Below, one piece after another: positions 47,780 through 56,745 of a DNA stretch of 64,000 bases. Below the pieces are notes generated by a model, which had not been told where the DNA came from, made no database searches, and saw only the letters and a list, made by a program, of their open reading frames with translations. The position numbers and the translations under genes were made by a program. Where the stretch lies: positions 992,001 to 1,056,000 of the forward strand of contig NZ_AP018920.1 of assembly GCF_003945385.1 (NCBI RefSeq), read 5' to 3'. Source of the DNA: Pseudonocardia autotrophica (GTDB lineage: Bacteria > Actinomycetota > Actinomycetes > Mycobacteriales > Pseudonocardiaceae). Within the stretch, counting starts at the first letter, position 1. The number at the start of each line of letters is the position of its first letter.

Positions 47780-48274
47780 TCACCGGGTTTCCGGGCCGGA
47801 CCGCGCGGCGTACTCGAACCCGGCGGTGGCGACGGCCAGCAGCACCAGGCGGACCCCGTTCACGGCGTCCCACCGGGCGAGCAGCCGGTCCCGCTCGTCC
47901 GGGGTGATCGGTCCTCCGTCGTCCAACAGCCGGAGGTTGACCGTGCGCACGAGGTATCCGGTCAGGACTGTCGCGGCGAGCGACGATCCCGCCGCCGTCA
48001 CGGTCGCCCGCCGGGCGCCGGTGCTGCGCGGCCCGGTGGCGACCGCGGCGACGGCCGAGCCGAGTACCAGCGGGATCGCGGGAACGTGGTAGCGCGCCGG
48101 ACTGCCCCGGCGCAGCGGCCCCCGGCCCCGCGGGCGGTCCGTGCGGTCGTGCTCGTCGGCGAGCCGCTCGGGTATCCGGACGACGGCCTCGTACAGGTTC
48201 ACGGCGAACCACTGGACGTGGGTCAGCCGGGCGAGGGCCAGGGCCGGGCCCGTGCGGCGTCGTCGGCTCGACAT
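47780..48274 (-). CDS. DUF1772-like membrane protein
   Basis: A 164-residue protein with about four hydrophobic segments (THVQWFAVNLYEAVVRIPERL at the N-terminus, TAAGSSLAATVLTGYLV, and NGVRLVLLAVATAGFEYA at the end), resembling the DUF1772/anthrone-oxygenase-like family. Function unknown. The 214 bases before its 3' end to the VOC gene contain no gene I can support. Confidence 0.7.
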   Translation of the reverse strand: MSSRRRRTGPALALARLTHVQWFAVNLYEAVVRIPERLADEHDRTDRPRGRGPLRRGSPARYHVPAIPLVLGSAVAAVATGPRSTGARRATVTAAGSSLAATVLTGYLVRTVNLRLLDDGGPITPDERDRLLARWDAVNGVRLVLLAVATAGFEYAARSGPETR

Positions 48275-48450
48275 CCGCGCAGGCTACGGCGTTGCCGCCG
48301 GTTCCGGAGGCGCGTTCGACAACAGGATGCTCCGCTGCACATCGGTCGATCACCCGCCGCCAGGACCTCGCCGGCACCGCGGAATGAAAGCGACCGCGCC
48401 GGGGTTGGCTCGTTCCGACCACATCCCCGCGCACCGGAGGCCAGTTCGCC

Positions 48451-48840
48451 GTGACCGACACCGACCTGCAGCGCAACAAGGACAACGTCCGGGCGTTCTA
48501 CGACCTGATGTTCAACCGGTGCCGCCCCGCCGAGGCGATCGAGCGCTACGCGGGGGCGACCTACATCCAGCACAACGTGCACGTCGCCGACGGCAAGCAG
48601 GCCTTCATCGACTACTTCGAGCGGATGGCGGCGGAGTACCCGGGCAAGTCCGTCCGGTTCGTCCGGGCGATCGCGGAGGGGGACCTGGTCGTCCTGCACT
48701 GTCACCAGAGCTGGCCGGGCGGCGACGACTACGCGGGCATCGACATCTTCCGGCTGGACGACGACGGCAAGGTCGTCGAGCACTGGGACGTCCTGCAGGT
48801 CGTCCCGGCCACCTCGGCGAACGACAACGGCCTGTTCTGA
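48451..48840 (+). CDS. SnoaL-like NTF2-fold protein
   Basis: A 129-residue SnoaL-type protein: [72 protein letters not shown]. This family includes polyketide cyclases and many of unknown role. GTG start with CCGGAGG upstream. It converges on the MFS transporter with only three bases between stops. Confidence 0.88.
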   Translation: MTDTDLQRNKDNVRAFYDLMFNRCRPAEAIERYAGATYIQHNVHVADGKQAFIDYFERMAAEYPGKSVRFVRAIAEGDLVVLHCHQSWPGGDDYAGIDIFRLDDDGKVVEHWDVLQVVPATSANDNGLF

Positions 48841-48843
48841 CGA

Positions 48844-50166
48844 TCACGGACGGCCGGCGGCCTGCGGTGTGGCGCCCCGCTCGCGACGCACCATCACCGC
48901 CAGCAGCACGCTGATGGCGATCCCCACGACGCAGGCCCCCAGCACGAAGACGAACGACGCCACCGAGTCCCCGCCCGATCCCTCGAGCAGCCCGAACACC
49001 GCCGGCCCGACGAAGGCCCCGGTCAGGCCGATCATGTTCACGAAGGCCAGCCCCACCGCTGCCATCAGCCCGGACATCCGGGACATCGCGACCGACCAGA
49101 ACAGCGGCAGGGTGCCGATCACGAAGAAGTTCGTCGCGTAGAGCAGCACGATCTGCAACACGGGGTTCGCCACCGCCAGGTAGCCGCCCAGAGTGGCGGT
49201 CGCCAGCACCGCGCACAGCACGATCAGGCCGGTGTCGTCGTGCACGTGGCGGCGGTGCAGCCACGGGAAGAACAGCACCCCGGCGAGCGCGCCGACGCCG
49301 AGACCGGCGGTGATCACGCCGATCTGCAGCGGGTCGTCGACCCCGAGCGCCTGGATCAGCGACGGCACGTTGAACCCGACCGCGGCGCCGATGAGCTGGT
49401 TGAGGAAGTAGAGCCCGGACAGCACCAGGATCACCGGGCGGCCGAACGCGTACCCGAGGTTGCCGCGCAGCCGGCCCGGTGACGGCTGGTCGCCGGAGCC
49501 GGCCCGGGCGCTGAGCTCGTCGGCCTCCGCGCGGCTGAGCCAGCGGGCGTCCTGCGGGCGGCTGGGCAGGGTGAACCAGACGAGGATGCCGATCAGCACC
49601 GTCACCAGGCCCTCGACCATGAACATCCACTGCCAGCCGTACAGGCCCGCGGTGCCGTCGAGCAGCATCAGCGCTCCGCCGGCCGGTGAGCCGAGGATGA
49701 GCGCGAGGGCGGGTGCGGTGTAGATCAGCCCGACCACCGTCACCCGGTGCTTCGGGGCGAACCACAACGTGACCATGTACATCAGGGCCGGGTAGAGGCC
49801 GGCCTCGGCGGCGCCGAGCAGGAAGCGCAGCACGTAGAACGACAGCTCGCCCTGCACGAACATCATCGCCGCCGAGACGAGCCCCCAGGTCACGGCGATC
49901 CGGGTGATCCAGGCCCGGGCCCCGATCCGGTGCAGGACCATGTTGCTCGGGATCTCCAGCAGCGCGTAGCTGAGGAAGAAGATCCCGGCCCCGAGCCCGT
50001 AGGCGGCGGCGCTGATCCCGACGTCGGCCTCGAGCTGGGTCTTGGCCAGCGCGACGTTCGTCCGGTTCACATAGGACATGAAGTACGCGATGCCCATGAT
50101 CGGCAGCAGCCGGTACATCGCCTTTCGGGTGGCGACGGCGTGCAACGTCGCGAGGCCGGTCGACAT
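48844..50166 (-). CDS. MFS transporter, anion:cation symporter type
   Basis: A 440-residue transporter with twelve membrane segments. YVNRTNVALAKTQLEADVGISAAAYGLGAGIFFLSYALLEIPSNMVLHRIGAR is the typical ACS/phthalate permease N-terminus, and QWMFMVEGLVTVLIGILVWFTLP is another family region. It likely imports an organic acid. ATG 50166 is preferred (GGGGAC upstream). It diverges from an esterase gene across an intergenic stretch with three similar operator-like repeats, so it may bring in the esterase substrate or product. Confidence 0.9.
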   Translation of the reverse strand: MSTGLATLHAVATRKAMYRLLPIMGIAYFMSYVNRTNVALAKTQLEADVGISAAAYGLGAGIFFLSYALLEIPSNMVLHRIGARAWITRIAVTWGLVSAAMMFVQGELSFYVLRFLLGAAEAGLYPALMYMVTLWFAPKHRVTVVGLIYTAPALALILGSPAGGALMLLDGTAGLYGWQWMFMVEGLVTVLIGILVWFTLPSRPQDARWLSRAEADELSARAGSGDQPSPGRLRGNLGYAFGRPVILVLSGLYFLNQLIGAAVGFNVPSLIQALGVDDPLQIGVITAGLGVGALAGVLFFPWLHRRHVHDDTGLIVLCAVLATATLGGYLAVANPVLQIVLLYATNFFVIGTLPLFWSVAMSRMSGLMAAVGLAFVNMIGLTGAFVGPAVFGLLEGSGGDSVASFVFVLGACVVGIAISVLLAVMVRRERGATPQAAGRP

Positions 50167-50179
50167 TGAAGGGTCCCCC

Positions 50180-50303
50180 TGACATCCAGTGTCACCACTG
50201 CGGCGACATACTGGCACTGAGTGTCAGCATGAACGGTCGATGCTCGGGTGACAAGGGCGAGTTGCACGGTGCATGCAGGCAGCGGGCGTGGCACTCGGTG
50301 TCA
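50180..50303. promoter_or_regulatory. Three TGRCA-N5-TGTCA inverted repeats, candidate operators
   Basis: TGACA-TCCAG-TGTCA (50180-50194), TGGCA-CTGAG-TGTCA (50212-50226) and TGGCA-CTCGG-TGTCA (50289-50303) share arms and spacing in the divergent region between the MFS transporter and the esterase. The TetR gene downstream of the esterase is the natural candidate to bind them. This is inferred from position and repetition. Confidence 0.6.
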
Positions 50304-50334
50304 TGTATGGCTGCCGACGTGTCACACTGGATCG

Positions 50335-51810
50335 ATGTTGCAGCAGGACGAGGCCGCACCCGTCGTCGAGCTGCCCCAGGGGGCCGTGCGGGGAGCCCGG
50401 CACCGTGACGGCGTCGTCTACCGGGCGTTGCCCTACGCCGCACCGCCGGTCGGCGCGCTCCGGTTCCGGCCGCCCGAGCCGCCGTCGTCGTGGAGCGGTG
50501 TCCGGGAGGCGACCCGCACCGGGCCGACCGCACCGCAGGCGGTCCCCCAGGGGGAGATCGGCAGGCTGCTCGGGAACCCGGTCGATCCCGGCGATGACCA
50601 CCTGCACCTCGACGTGTGGGCGCCGGAGCAGGCGAGCGCCGCGCCGGTGGTGGTGTTCGTGCACGGCGGAGCCTTCGTGACCGGCTCCAACGCGGTCGGC
50701 GGCTACACCGGCGGGAGCTTCGCCCGGGACGGGATCGTCTACGTCGGCATCAACTACCGGCTCGGCGCCGACGGCTTCCTGTGGCTCGGCGAGGGCACCC
50801 CCAATCTCGGGCTGCTGGACCAGGTCGCCGCACTGCGCTGGGTCCGCGACCACATCGCGCTGTTCGGCGGCGATCCCGGCAACGTCACGGTGATGGGCGA
50901 GTCCGCCGGGGCGATGAGCATCGGCGCGCTGCTCGCGATGCCCGCCGCGCGCGGATTGTTCGGGCGGGCGATCCTGCAGTCCGGCGCCGGGCACCACACG
51001 CTGACCCCGGAGAGCGCGCACCGGGTGGGCACCCGGCTCGCCGCACTGCTCGGCGTGCCCGCCACCCGGGAGGCGATCGCCGGGATCGAGCCGGCACGGG
51101 TCGTCGCCGCCCAGATGCGGCTCGCCGCCGAGCTCGTGCGCCGGCCGTTCCGCCGTGGGTGGGCCGAGATCGTCGCCAACCTGATGCCGTTCGAGCCGGT
51201 CGTCGACGGCGAGGTGCTGCCCCGGAGCCCGATCGACGCCGCCCGTGCCGGGAGCACCGCCCCGGTGGACCTGCTGATCGGCCACAACCTGGAGGAGGCC
51301 CGGCTGTTCCTGAGCGGGTTCGCCGAGAACGGCCTGCGCACCCGGCTGGCGGCCCGGTTGATGGCCCGCCGCTACCGGCTCGGCGCCGGGCTGCGCGGCT
51401 ACCCGCGCACCGGCAGCGATCTGGACCTGCTCTGCGACGTGCTCACCGACGCCGTCTACCGGATCCCCGCGCTGCGCCTCGCCGAGACGCACGGGCGTTC
51501 GCACCTCTACCGGTTCGGCTGGCGTTCACCCGCCTGGGACGGACGCCTCGGCGCCGCGCACGCGGTGGAGCTCCCGTTCGTCTTCGACTCCCTGGACCAC
51601 CCCGACTGGCACGGCCTGCTCGGCGACGAGCGGCCGCGCGAGCTCGCCCGGGAGATGCACGCCGCCTGGGTCTCGTTCATCCGGAGCGGCGATCCCGGCT
51701 GGCCCGCCTACGAGACCGAACACCGCCGGGAGCGGGAGTTCGCCGGCGCCGGCCGGGTCGTCACCGACGCCGATCGCGCCCGCCGGATCGCCTGGGACGG
51801 ACGGCGATGA
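50335..51810 (+). CDS. Type B carboxylesterase
   Basis: A 491-residue alpha/beta hydrolase of the carboxylesterase type. The oxyanion-hole region VFVHGGAFVTGS, nucleophile GESAGAMS, FDSLDH-type acidic region and HAVELPFVFDSL are present. It would cleave ester substrates in the cytoplasm (no signal peptide). ATG 50335 lies after the third operator repeat. Its stop overlaps the TetR start, so the esterase and regulator form one unit. Confidence 0.92.
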   Translation: MLQQDEAAPVVELPQGAVRGARHRDGVVYRALPYAAPPVGALRFRPPEPPSSWSGVREATRTGPTAPQAVPQGEIGRLLGNPVDPGDDHLHLDVWAPEQASAAPVVVFVHGGAFVTGSNAVGGYTGGSFARDGIVYVGINYRLGADGFLWLGEGTPNLGLLDQVAALRWVRDHIALFGGDPGNVTVMGESAGAMSIGALLAMPAARGLFGRAILQSGAGHHTLTPESAHRVGTRLAALLGVPATREAIAGIEPARVVAAQMRLAAELVRRPFRRGWAEIVANLMPFEPVVDGEVLPRSPIDAARAGSTAPVDLLIGHNLEEARLFLSGFAENGLRTRLAARLMARRYRLGAGLRGYPRTGSDLDLLCDVLTDAVYRIPALRLAETHGRSHLYRFGWRSPAWDGRLGAAHAVELPFVFDSLDHPDWHGLLGDERPRELAREMHAAWVSFIRSGDPGWPAYETEHRREREFAGAGRVVTDADRARRIAWDGRR

Positions 51811-52529
51811 CGGGTGCCCCGCAGCCCGAACCGGTCGACACCACGACGCACATCGCGCGGACCGCGCTCGGCCTGTTCCTGGAGCACGGCTACGAGCAGG
51901 TGACCGTCGACGCGATCGCCGCCGCGGCCGGGGTGTCCAGGCGGACCGTGTTCCGGCACTTCGAGAGCAAGGACGAGATCCCGTTCCCCGATCACGCCGA
52001 GCGCCGGGAGCGGGCGCGGGTGTTCCTCGCCGAACCGGGGCGAGGCGCCGATCCGGTGCGCGACGTCATCGAGGCGACCGAGTACACGCTCGCCGACTTC
52101 CTGTCCGATCCGGACCTGGTGCTCCGCCGCTACCGGCTCACCAGGGTGGTGCCCCGGCTGGCCGAGCGCGAGATCCTCGAGCACGAGCGGTACCTGGTGT
52201 ACAGCCGCCGGCACCTGAGGCTGCACCTGCCCAGCGGCAGTCGGACGTTCGAGCCGATGGCGATCGCGGCGCTCATCGACGGCATGCACCGCTCGGCACT
52301 CGGTGACTGGCTCCGCAGCGGCGGCGCCACCGACGCGATGGCCGACCTGCGTTCCGGTACCCGCTGGGCCCAGCGGGCGCTGGCCGCGGCGACCGACGAC
52401 GCCGTGAGCACCTCGCTGCTGGCGGTCGTGCCCAACACCCCGACCGCCCGGCGGCTGCTGCAGGACCTGGTGAAACTCGACGCCCCGGAGCGGTCACGCC
52501 CGGCGGCCGGGGACTCCGTCGCCGGTTGA
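51807..52529 (+). CDS. TetR-family transcriptional regulator
   Basis: A 240-residue regulator. The N-terminal helix-turn-helix is TALGLFLEHGYEQVTVDAIAAAAGVSRRTVFRHFESKDEI. The C-terminal part binds an unknown ligand. It overlaps the esterase stop by ATGA coupling. By position it likely represses the divergent MFS/esterase promoters. Confidence 0.92.
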   Translation: MTGAPQPEPVDTTTHIARTALGLFLEHGYEQVTVDAIAAAAGVSRRTVFRHFESKDEIPFPDHAERRERARVFLAEPGRGADPVRDVIEATEYTLADFLSDPDLVLRRYRLTRVVPRLAEREILEHERYLVYSRRHLRLHLPSGSRTFEPMAIAALIDGMHRSALGDWLRSGGATDAMADLRSGTRWAQRALAAATDDAVSTSLLAVVPNTPTARRLLQDLVKLDAPERSRPAAGDSVAG

Positions 52530-52578
52530 GCACCGGCTCCGGCGCTCGGCGGCGGATCCCCGGCGGCACCAGCGGTGA

Positions 52579-52924
52579 TCAGTCCGGGACGTCCGCCTGC
52601 GCGGCCGAGTGGACGACCCGGGCGGCGTCGACGGCGTCCAACCGGTCCGTCCGCAGGGTCAGGGTGAAGCGGGTCGCCGCGCCCAGCAGGGCCTTGCTGG
52701 AGCGCTCCCACCGGCGCGTCCAGCTGCGGCCGACCGGGCCGCGCAGCCCGCGGCCGGCCCTGGCCCGGGCGTCGCGGGCCGGGCACCACAGCAGCACCGG
52801 CAGCCAGTGCGGGGACCCGGGCGTAGCCGCGGCGCAGGCTGGTGAGCGCGAACGCGACCGTGCGCTTACCGGCGGCGGGCGGGCCGGCCAGCAGGATCCC
52901 GGTGTGCGACGGCGGCTCGGCCAC
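52579..52924 (-). pseudogene. Guanylate-kinase-like P-loop gene, shortened and frameshifted
   Basis: The N-terminal frame from 52924 begins MAEPPSHTGILLAGPPAAGKRTVAFAL, a Walker A loop. After GYARV a coding-like continuation appears in another frame: HWLPVLLWCPARDARARAG, then WERSSKALLGAATRFTLTLRTDRLDAVDAARVVHSA, stop near 52579. The pieces resemble the start and end of a guanylate-kinase-like ATPase with the middle lost. An indel near 52800-52812 would join them. A sequencing error could mimic the frameshift but not the missing middle. Confidence 0.55.
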
Positions 52925-53022
52925 GTCGAACTCCCTCGATCGTTGCGACGAGCATCACTCCAGTGCCCAGCCGGGGCGGAATCCGGTGGCCGGTGCCCGG
53001 CCGCGCGTGCTTCGCTCGTGCC

Positions 53023-53664
53023 GTGATCGAGCTGTCCGCGGTACTCGGTGTCGTTGTCGTCGCTCTCGGCATGGTCCTGACTCCGGGGCCGAACATGATC
53101 TATCTGACCTCGCGGGCGATCTCCCAGGGGCGACGCGCCGGGCTGGTCTCGCTGGCGGGTACCGCGCTCGGGTTCGTCTGCTACCTGGTGGCGGCCGCGG
53201 CCGGGCTGTCGGCGCTGTTCGTCGCTGTGCCGGCCGCGTACACCACGGTGAAGATCGCCGGAGCGGTGTACCTGGCGTGGCTGGCCTGGACCATGTTGCG
53301 GCCGGGCGGCCGCTCGCCGTTCCAGGCCCGTGAGCTCGCGCCCGAGTCGGACGCGCGACTGTTCGGGATGGGCCTGCTCACCAACCTGCTGAACCCCAAG
53401 ATCGCGCTGATGTACGCGGCGCTGTTGCCCCAGTTCGTCACCCCGGCCGACGGCGCGACCTGGAGCCAGCTCCTGCAGCTCGGCGGTACCCAGATCGCGG
53501 TCGCGGTCACGGTGAACGCGATGATCGTGCTGACCGCCGCGTCGGTGTCGGGCTTCCTCGCCGCGCGTCCGCGCGCGATGACTGTCCAGCGGTGGGTCGC
53601 GGGCACCGTTCTCGGCGGGTTCGCGGTGCGTACCGCGTTCAGCCCGTCGCCGTCGGCGCCGTGA
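53023..53664 (+). CDS. LysE-family amino-acid exporter
   Basis: A 213-residue RhtB/LysE protein with about six membrane segments. LTPGPNMIYLTSRAISQGRRAGLVSLAGTALG and LTNLLNPKIALMYAALLPQFV are the family signatures. It exports amino acids or related metabolites. Its 3' end overlaps the opposite FAD/Fe-S gene by 26 bases. Confidence 0.92.
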   Translation: MIELSAVLGVVVVALGMVLTPGPNMIYLTSRAISQGRRAGLVSLAGTALGFVCYLVAAAAGLSALFVAVPAAYTTVKIAGAVYLAWLAWTMLRPGGRSPFQARELAPESDARLFGMGLLTNLLNPKIALMYAALLPQFVTPADGATWSQLLQLGGTQIAVAVTVNAMIVLTAASVSGFLAARPRAMTVQRWVAGTVLGGFAVRTAFSPSPSAP

Positions 53665-56662
53665 CCCGGCGGTCGAGCAGCAGCTCGGCCAGGTGCACCG
53701 CGGGTCGCCCGCGCAGGTCGGAGATCTGGGTGCGGCAGGAGAACCCGTCGGCCAGGACGACGGCGTCGGGATCGGCGTCCAGCGCGGGCAGCAGGTTCTG
53801 CTCCGCCACCGCCACCGACACCTCGTAGTGCCCCGCCTCGACGCCGAAGTTCCCGGCCAGGCCGCAGCACCCGGCCAGCGCCCGGACCGACGCCCCGGCG
53901 CGGGCCAGCAGCTCCCGATCGGCCGACCAGCCCATGACGGCGTGGTGGTGGCAGTGCGGCTGGGCCACCACCGTCACCCCGGACAGGTCCGGCGGGGTCC
54001 AGCCGTCCTGGCGGGCCAGGAACTCGGCCAGCGTGAACGTGTTCCCGGCGACGGCCCGGGCGTCGTCGGTCCCGAGCAGCTCGACGGCGTCGCTGCGCAG
54101 CACCGCGGTGCACGACGGCTCCAGTCCGACGATCGGGATCCCGGCGGCGGTCGCCGCGGCCAGCTCGGCGGTGGTGCGGCCGAGGATCCGGCGGGCGGCG
54201 TCGAGCTGGCCGGTGGAGATCCAGGTCAGTCCACAGCAGAGCTGCTGTTGCGGGACCCGTGGCTCGAAACCGGCCCGGCGCAGCAGCTCGACGGTCGCCT
54301 GTGCGGCGGCGGGGGAGAAGCCGTCGGTGAAGCTGTCGGTGAACAGCAGCACCGGGGTGCCGCCGGTGGCCGCGGCCGCACCGGTGCGCCGCCACCAGCG
54401 GTGGAACGGTGTCGTCGCGAACGTGGGGACCGAGCGGCGGGTGTCCACACCGGCCGCCCGGAGCATCAGCCGTCCGATCCCGGGCAGCGTCGCCGCCCGG
54501 TTGGCCAACCGCGGTGCCAGCCCGGCCAGTCGCGCCCAGCGCGGCAGCCATCCCAGCGAGTAGTGCGCCCGGGGCCGGATCCGGCCCTTGTAGGCGCGGT
54601 GCAGCACCTCGGCCTTGTAGGCGGGCATGTCGATCCCGGTCGGGCAGTCGGAGGTGCAGCCCTTGCAGGACAGACAGAGATCCAGCGCCTCGTGCACCTC
54701 CGGCGCCCGCCAGTCGGTCCGCTCGCCGCGGATCATCTCCTGCAGCACCCGGGCCCGGCCGCGGGTGGAGTCCTTCTCCTCGCGGGTGGCCAGATAGGAC
54801 GGGCACATCAGGCCGCCGTGCCCGGAGTTGTCGGCGCGGCACTTGCCGACACCGGTGCAGCGGTGCACGGCGTTGCCGAGATCGCCGCCGTCGTGCTCGA
54901 AGCGGAAACCGCGGGAGCCGACCAGCGGCAGCTCCGCGGTGAACCGCACCGACTCCTCGACCGGATCCGGGTCGACGAGTACTCCGGGGTTGAGCAGGCC
55001 GTCCGGGTCGAAGATCGCCTTCACCCCGCCGAACAGGCGCAGCGCCTCCGGCGAGTACATGGTGGGCAGCAGCGCACTGCGGGCACGGCCGTCGCCGTGC
55101 TCGCCGGACAGCGTCCCGCCGAACTTCGCGACTAGCTTCGCGGCCGCCGCCAGGAACTCGCGGAACGCGGTGGTGCCGTCAGCGCGGTCGAACGGGAAGT
55201 CCAGCCGCACGTGGATGCAGCCCTCGCCGAAGTGGCCGAACGGCGCGGAGGTCAGCTCGTGGGTGGCCAGCAGTTCGTCGAACTCGGCCAGGTAGGCACC
55301 CAGCGAGTCGGGTGGGACGGCCGCGTCCTCCCAGCCGGCCCAGGCCCGCTTCCCGGACGGGGCGATCCCGGCGAGCCCGGCGCCGTCCTCCCGGATCCGC
55401 CACAGCGGCGCGGCCACGGCCGGGTCGTCGACGATCCGGGTGCGTGCGGAGACACCGGATCCGGCGAGGGTGGCCGCCCGGTCCATGACCTCGTCCCGGT
55501 CGTCGCCGGCGAGTTCGACGAACAGCCAGGCGCGGCCGTCCGGGAGTTCCGGGACCCGATCGGCGCCCCGCCGGGTGCGGACGACGTCGACCAGCCGGGA
55601 GTCGAGCCCCTCGCAGGCGGTCGGCCGGTACTGCACGACCCGCGGGGCGGCCTCGCCCGCGGCGACGATGTCGTCGAAGCCCAGCGCCACCATCACCCGG
55701 TGCGCGGGGTCGCGCACCAGCCGGACGGTCGCCGCGGTCAGCACACCGAGGGTGCCCTCGGAGCCGACCAGCGCCTGCCCGAGATCGAACCGCTCGGGCA
55801 GCAGGTGCTGCACGGCGTAGCCGGAGACCTGCCTGCCGAACCGGTCGAACTCGGTGCGGCCGACGGCCAGGAACCCGGCCATCAGGTCCTGGAGTCCGGT
55901 CACCAGGCCGGTGTCACCGGTGACGGTGGGGCGACCGGCCTGGTCGTAGCCGGTGCCGATCCGCGCGCCGGACGCGGTGACCAGTTCCAGCCCGGCCACG
56001 TTGTCGGAGGTCCGGCCGTAACCCAGGCTGCGTGCGCCGCAGGCGTTGTTGCCGATCATCCCGCCGATGGTGCAGCGGGTGTGCGTCGACGGATCGGGGC
56101 CGAACCGCAGTCCGTGCGCGGCGGCCCGTGCCTGCAGCGCGGCCTGCACGGTGCCCGGCTCGACGACCGCGGTGCGGGCCTGCGGGTCGATCGAGAGCAC
56201 CCGGTTCATGTGCCTGCTGAAGTCCAGCACCACGCCGCGGCCGATCGCGTTGCCCGCGACCGAGGTGCCGGCGCCCCGTGACGTCAGCGGCACGCCGAGC
56301 TCCCGGCAGACGGCCAGGGTGGCGAGCACGTCGTCGGCGGAGCGGGGGCGCACCACGCCCAGCGGCGGGATCCGGTACAGCGACGCGTCGGTGGCGTACA
56401 TCGCCCGGGTGCCGGGATCGTCGCGGAACTCCAGGCCGTGCCGGTGCAGCGCCGCGGCCAGAGCGGGATCGGGCCGGGCGGGATCCGGCCGAGCCGGGGC
56501 GGGCAGAGCGGGATCGGGCCGAGCGGGATCGGGCCGAGCGGGATCGGGCCGAGCGGGACCCGGCTGAGCCGGATCGGGCCGGGCGGGATCCTGCTGGGCG
56601 AGATCCTGCCGGGCGGGATCGGGCGGGCCGGATGCCGGTGTCCGGGAGTTGCCGTCGAGCAT
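53639..56662 (-). CDS. FAD-binding and Fe-S-binding D-2-hydroxyacid dehydrogenase-type protein
   Basis: A 1007-residue fusion of a GlcD-like FAD oxidase and a GlcF/LutA-like Fe-S subunit. After a DPARP-rich N-terminal extension (to about residue 60), the FAD domain has TSRGAGTSVAGNAIG and NNACGARSLGYGRTSDNV; the C-terminal part has CLSCKGCTSDCPTGID for 4Fe-4S binding and CCGLTW and CCGLAGNFG (CCG domains). Related proteins oxidise D-lactate or glycolate to keto acids and pass electrons to the membrane chain. The adjacent GntR gene upstream and the palindrome at 56702 suggest local control. Confidence 0.9.
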   Translation of the reverse strand: MLDGNSRTPASGPPDPARQDLAQQDPARPDPAQPGPARPDPARPDPARPDPALPAPARPDPARPDPALAAALHRHGLEFRDDPGTRAMYATDASLYRIPPLGVVRPRSADDVLATLAVCRELGVPLTSRGAGTSVAGNAIGRGVVLDFSRHMNRVLSIDPQARTAVVEPGTVQAALQARAAAHGLRFGPDPSTHTRCTIGGMIGNNACGARSLGYGRTSDNVAGLELVTASGARIGTGYDQAGRPTVTGDTGLVTGLQDLMAGFLAVGRTEFDRFGRQVSGYAVQHLLPERFDLGQALVGSEGTLGVLTAATVRLVRDPAHRVMVALGFDDIVAAGEAAPRVVQYRPTACEGLDSRLVDVVRTRRGADRVPELPDGRAWLFVELAGDDRDEVMDRAATLAGSGVSARTRIVDDPAVAAPLWRIREDGAGLAGIAPSGKRAWAGWEDAAVPPDSLGAYLAEFDELLATHELTSAPFGHFGEGCIHVRLDFPFDRADGTTAFREFLAAAAKLVAKFGGTLSGEHGDGRARSALLPTMYSPEALRLFGGVKAIFDPDGLLNPGVLVDPDPVEESVRFTAELPLVGSRGFRFEHDGGDLGNAVHRCTGVGKCRADNSGHGGLMCPSYLATREEKDSTRGRARVLQEMIRGERTDWRAPEVHEALDLCLSCKGCTSDCPTGIDMPAYKAEVLHRAYKGRIRPRAHYSLGWLPRWARLAGLAPRLANRAATLPGIGRLMLRAAGVDTRRSVPTFATTPFHRWWRRTGAAAATGGTPVLLFTDSFTDGFSPAAAQATVELLRRAGFEPRVPQQQLCCGLTWISTGQLDAARRILGRTTAELAAATAAGIPIVGLEPSCTAVLRSDAVELLGTDDARAVAGNTFTLAEFLARQDGWTPPDLSGVTVVAQPHCHHHAVMGWSADRELLARAGASVRALAGCCGLAGNFGVEAGHYEVSVAVAEQNLLPALDADPDAVVLADGFSCRTQISDLRGRPAVHLAELLLDRRVTAPTATG
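56461..56625 (-). repeat. 15-bp minisatellite encoding DPARP in the oxidase N-terminus
   Basis: About ten degenerate copies of a 15-base unit (CGGGATCGGGCCGAG as written on the plus strand), each coding DPARP or a close variant, in frame near residues 14-68. The copy number can vary without breaking the frame. Conserved catalytic domains begin just after. Confidence 0.8.
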
Positions 56663-56701
56663 GCCCGCCCTCTCGCGTGGTGGTGTGATTGCACGTTACA
56701 T

Positions 56702-56717
56702 GCTACTGATCAGTAGC
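56702..56717. promoter_or_regulatory. Perfect 16-bp palindrome, candidate GntR operator
   Basis: GCTACTGATCAGTAGC is fully self-complementary and lies 39 bases upstream of the FAD/Fe-S gene start, just after the GntR gene stop. It is AT-rich for this genome. GntR/FCD proteins bind short palindromes in such places, so the neighbouring regulator is the likely binder. Confidence 0.6.
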
Positions 56718-56745
56718 CGGAATCGGCGGTCCGCGCCGGGACCCG

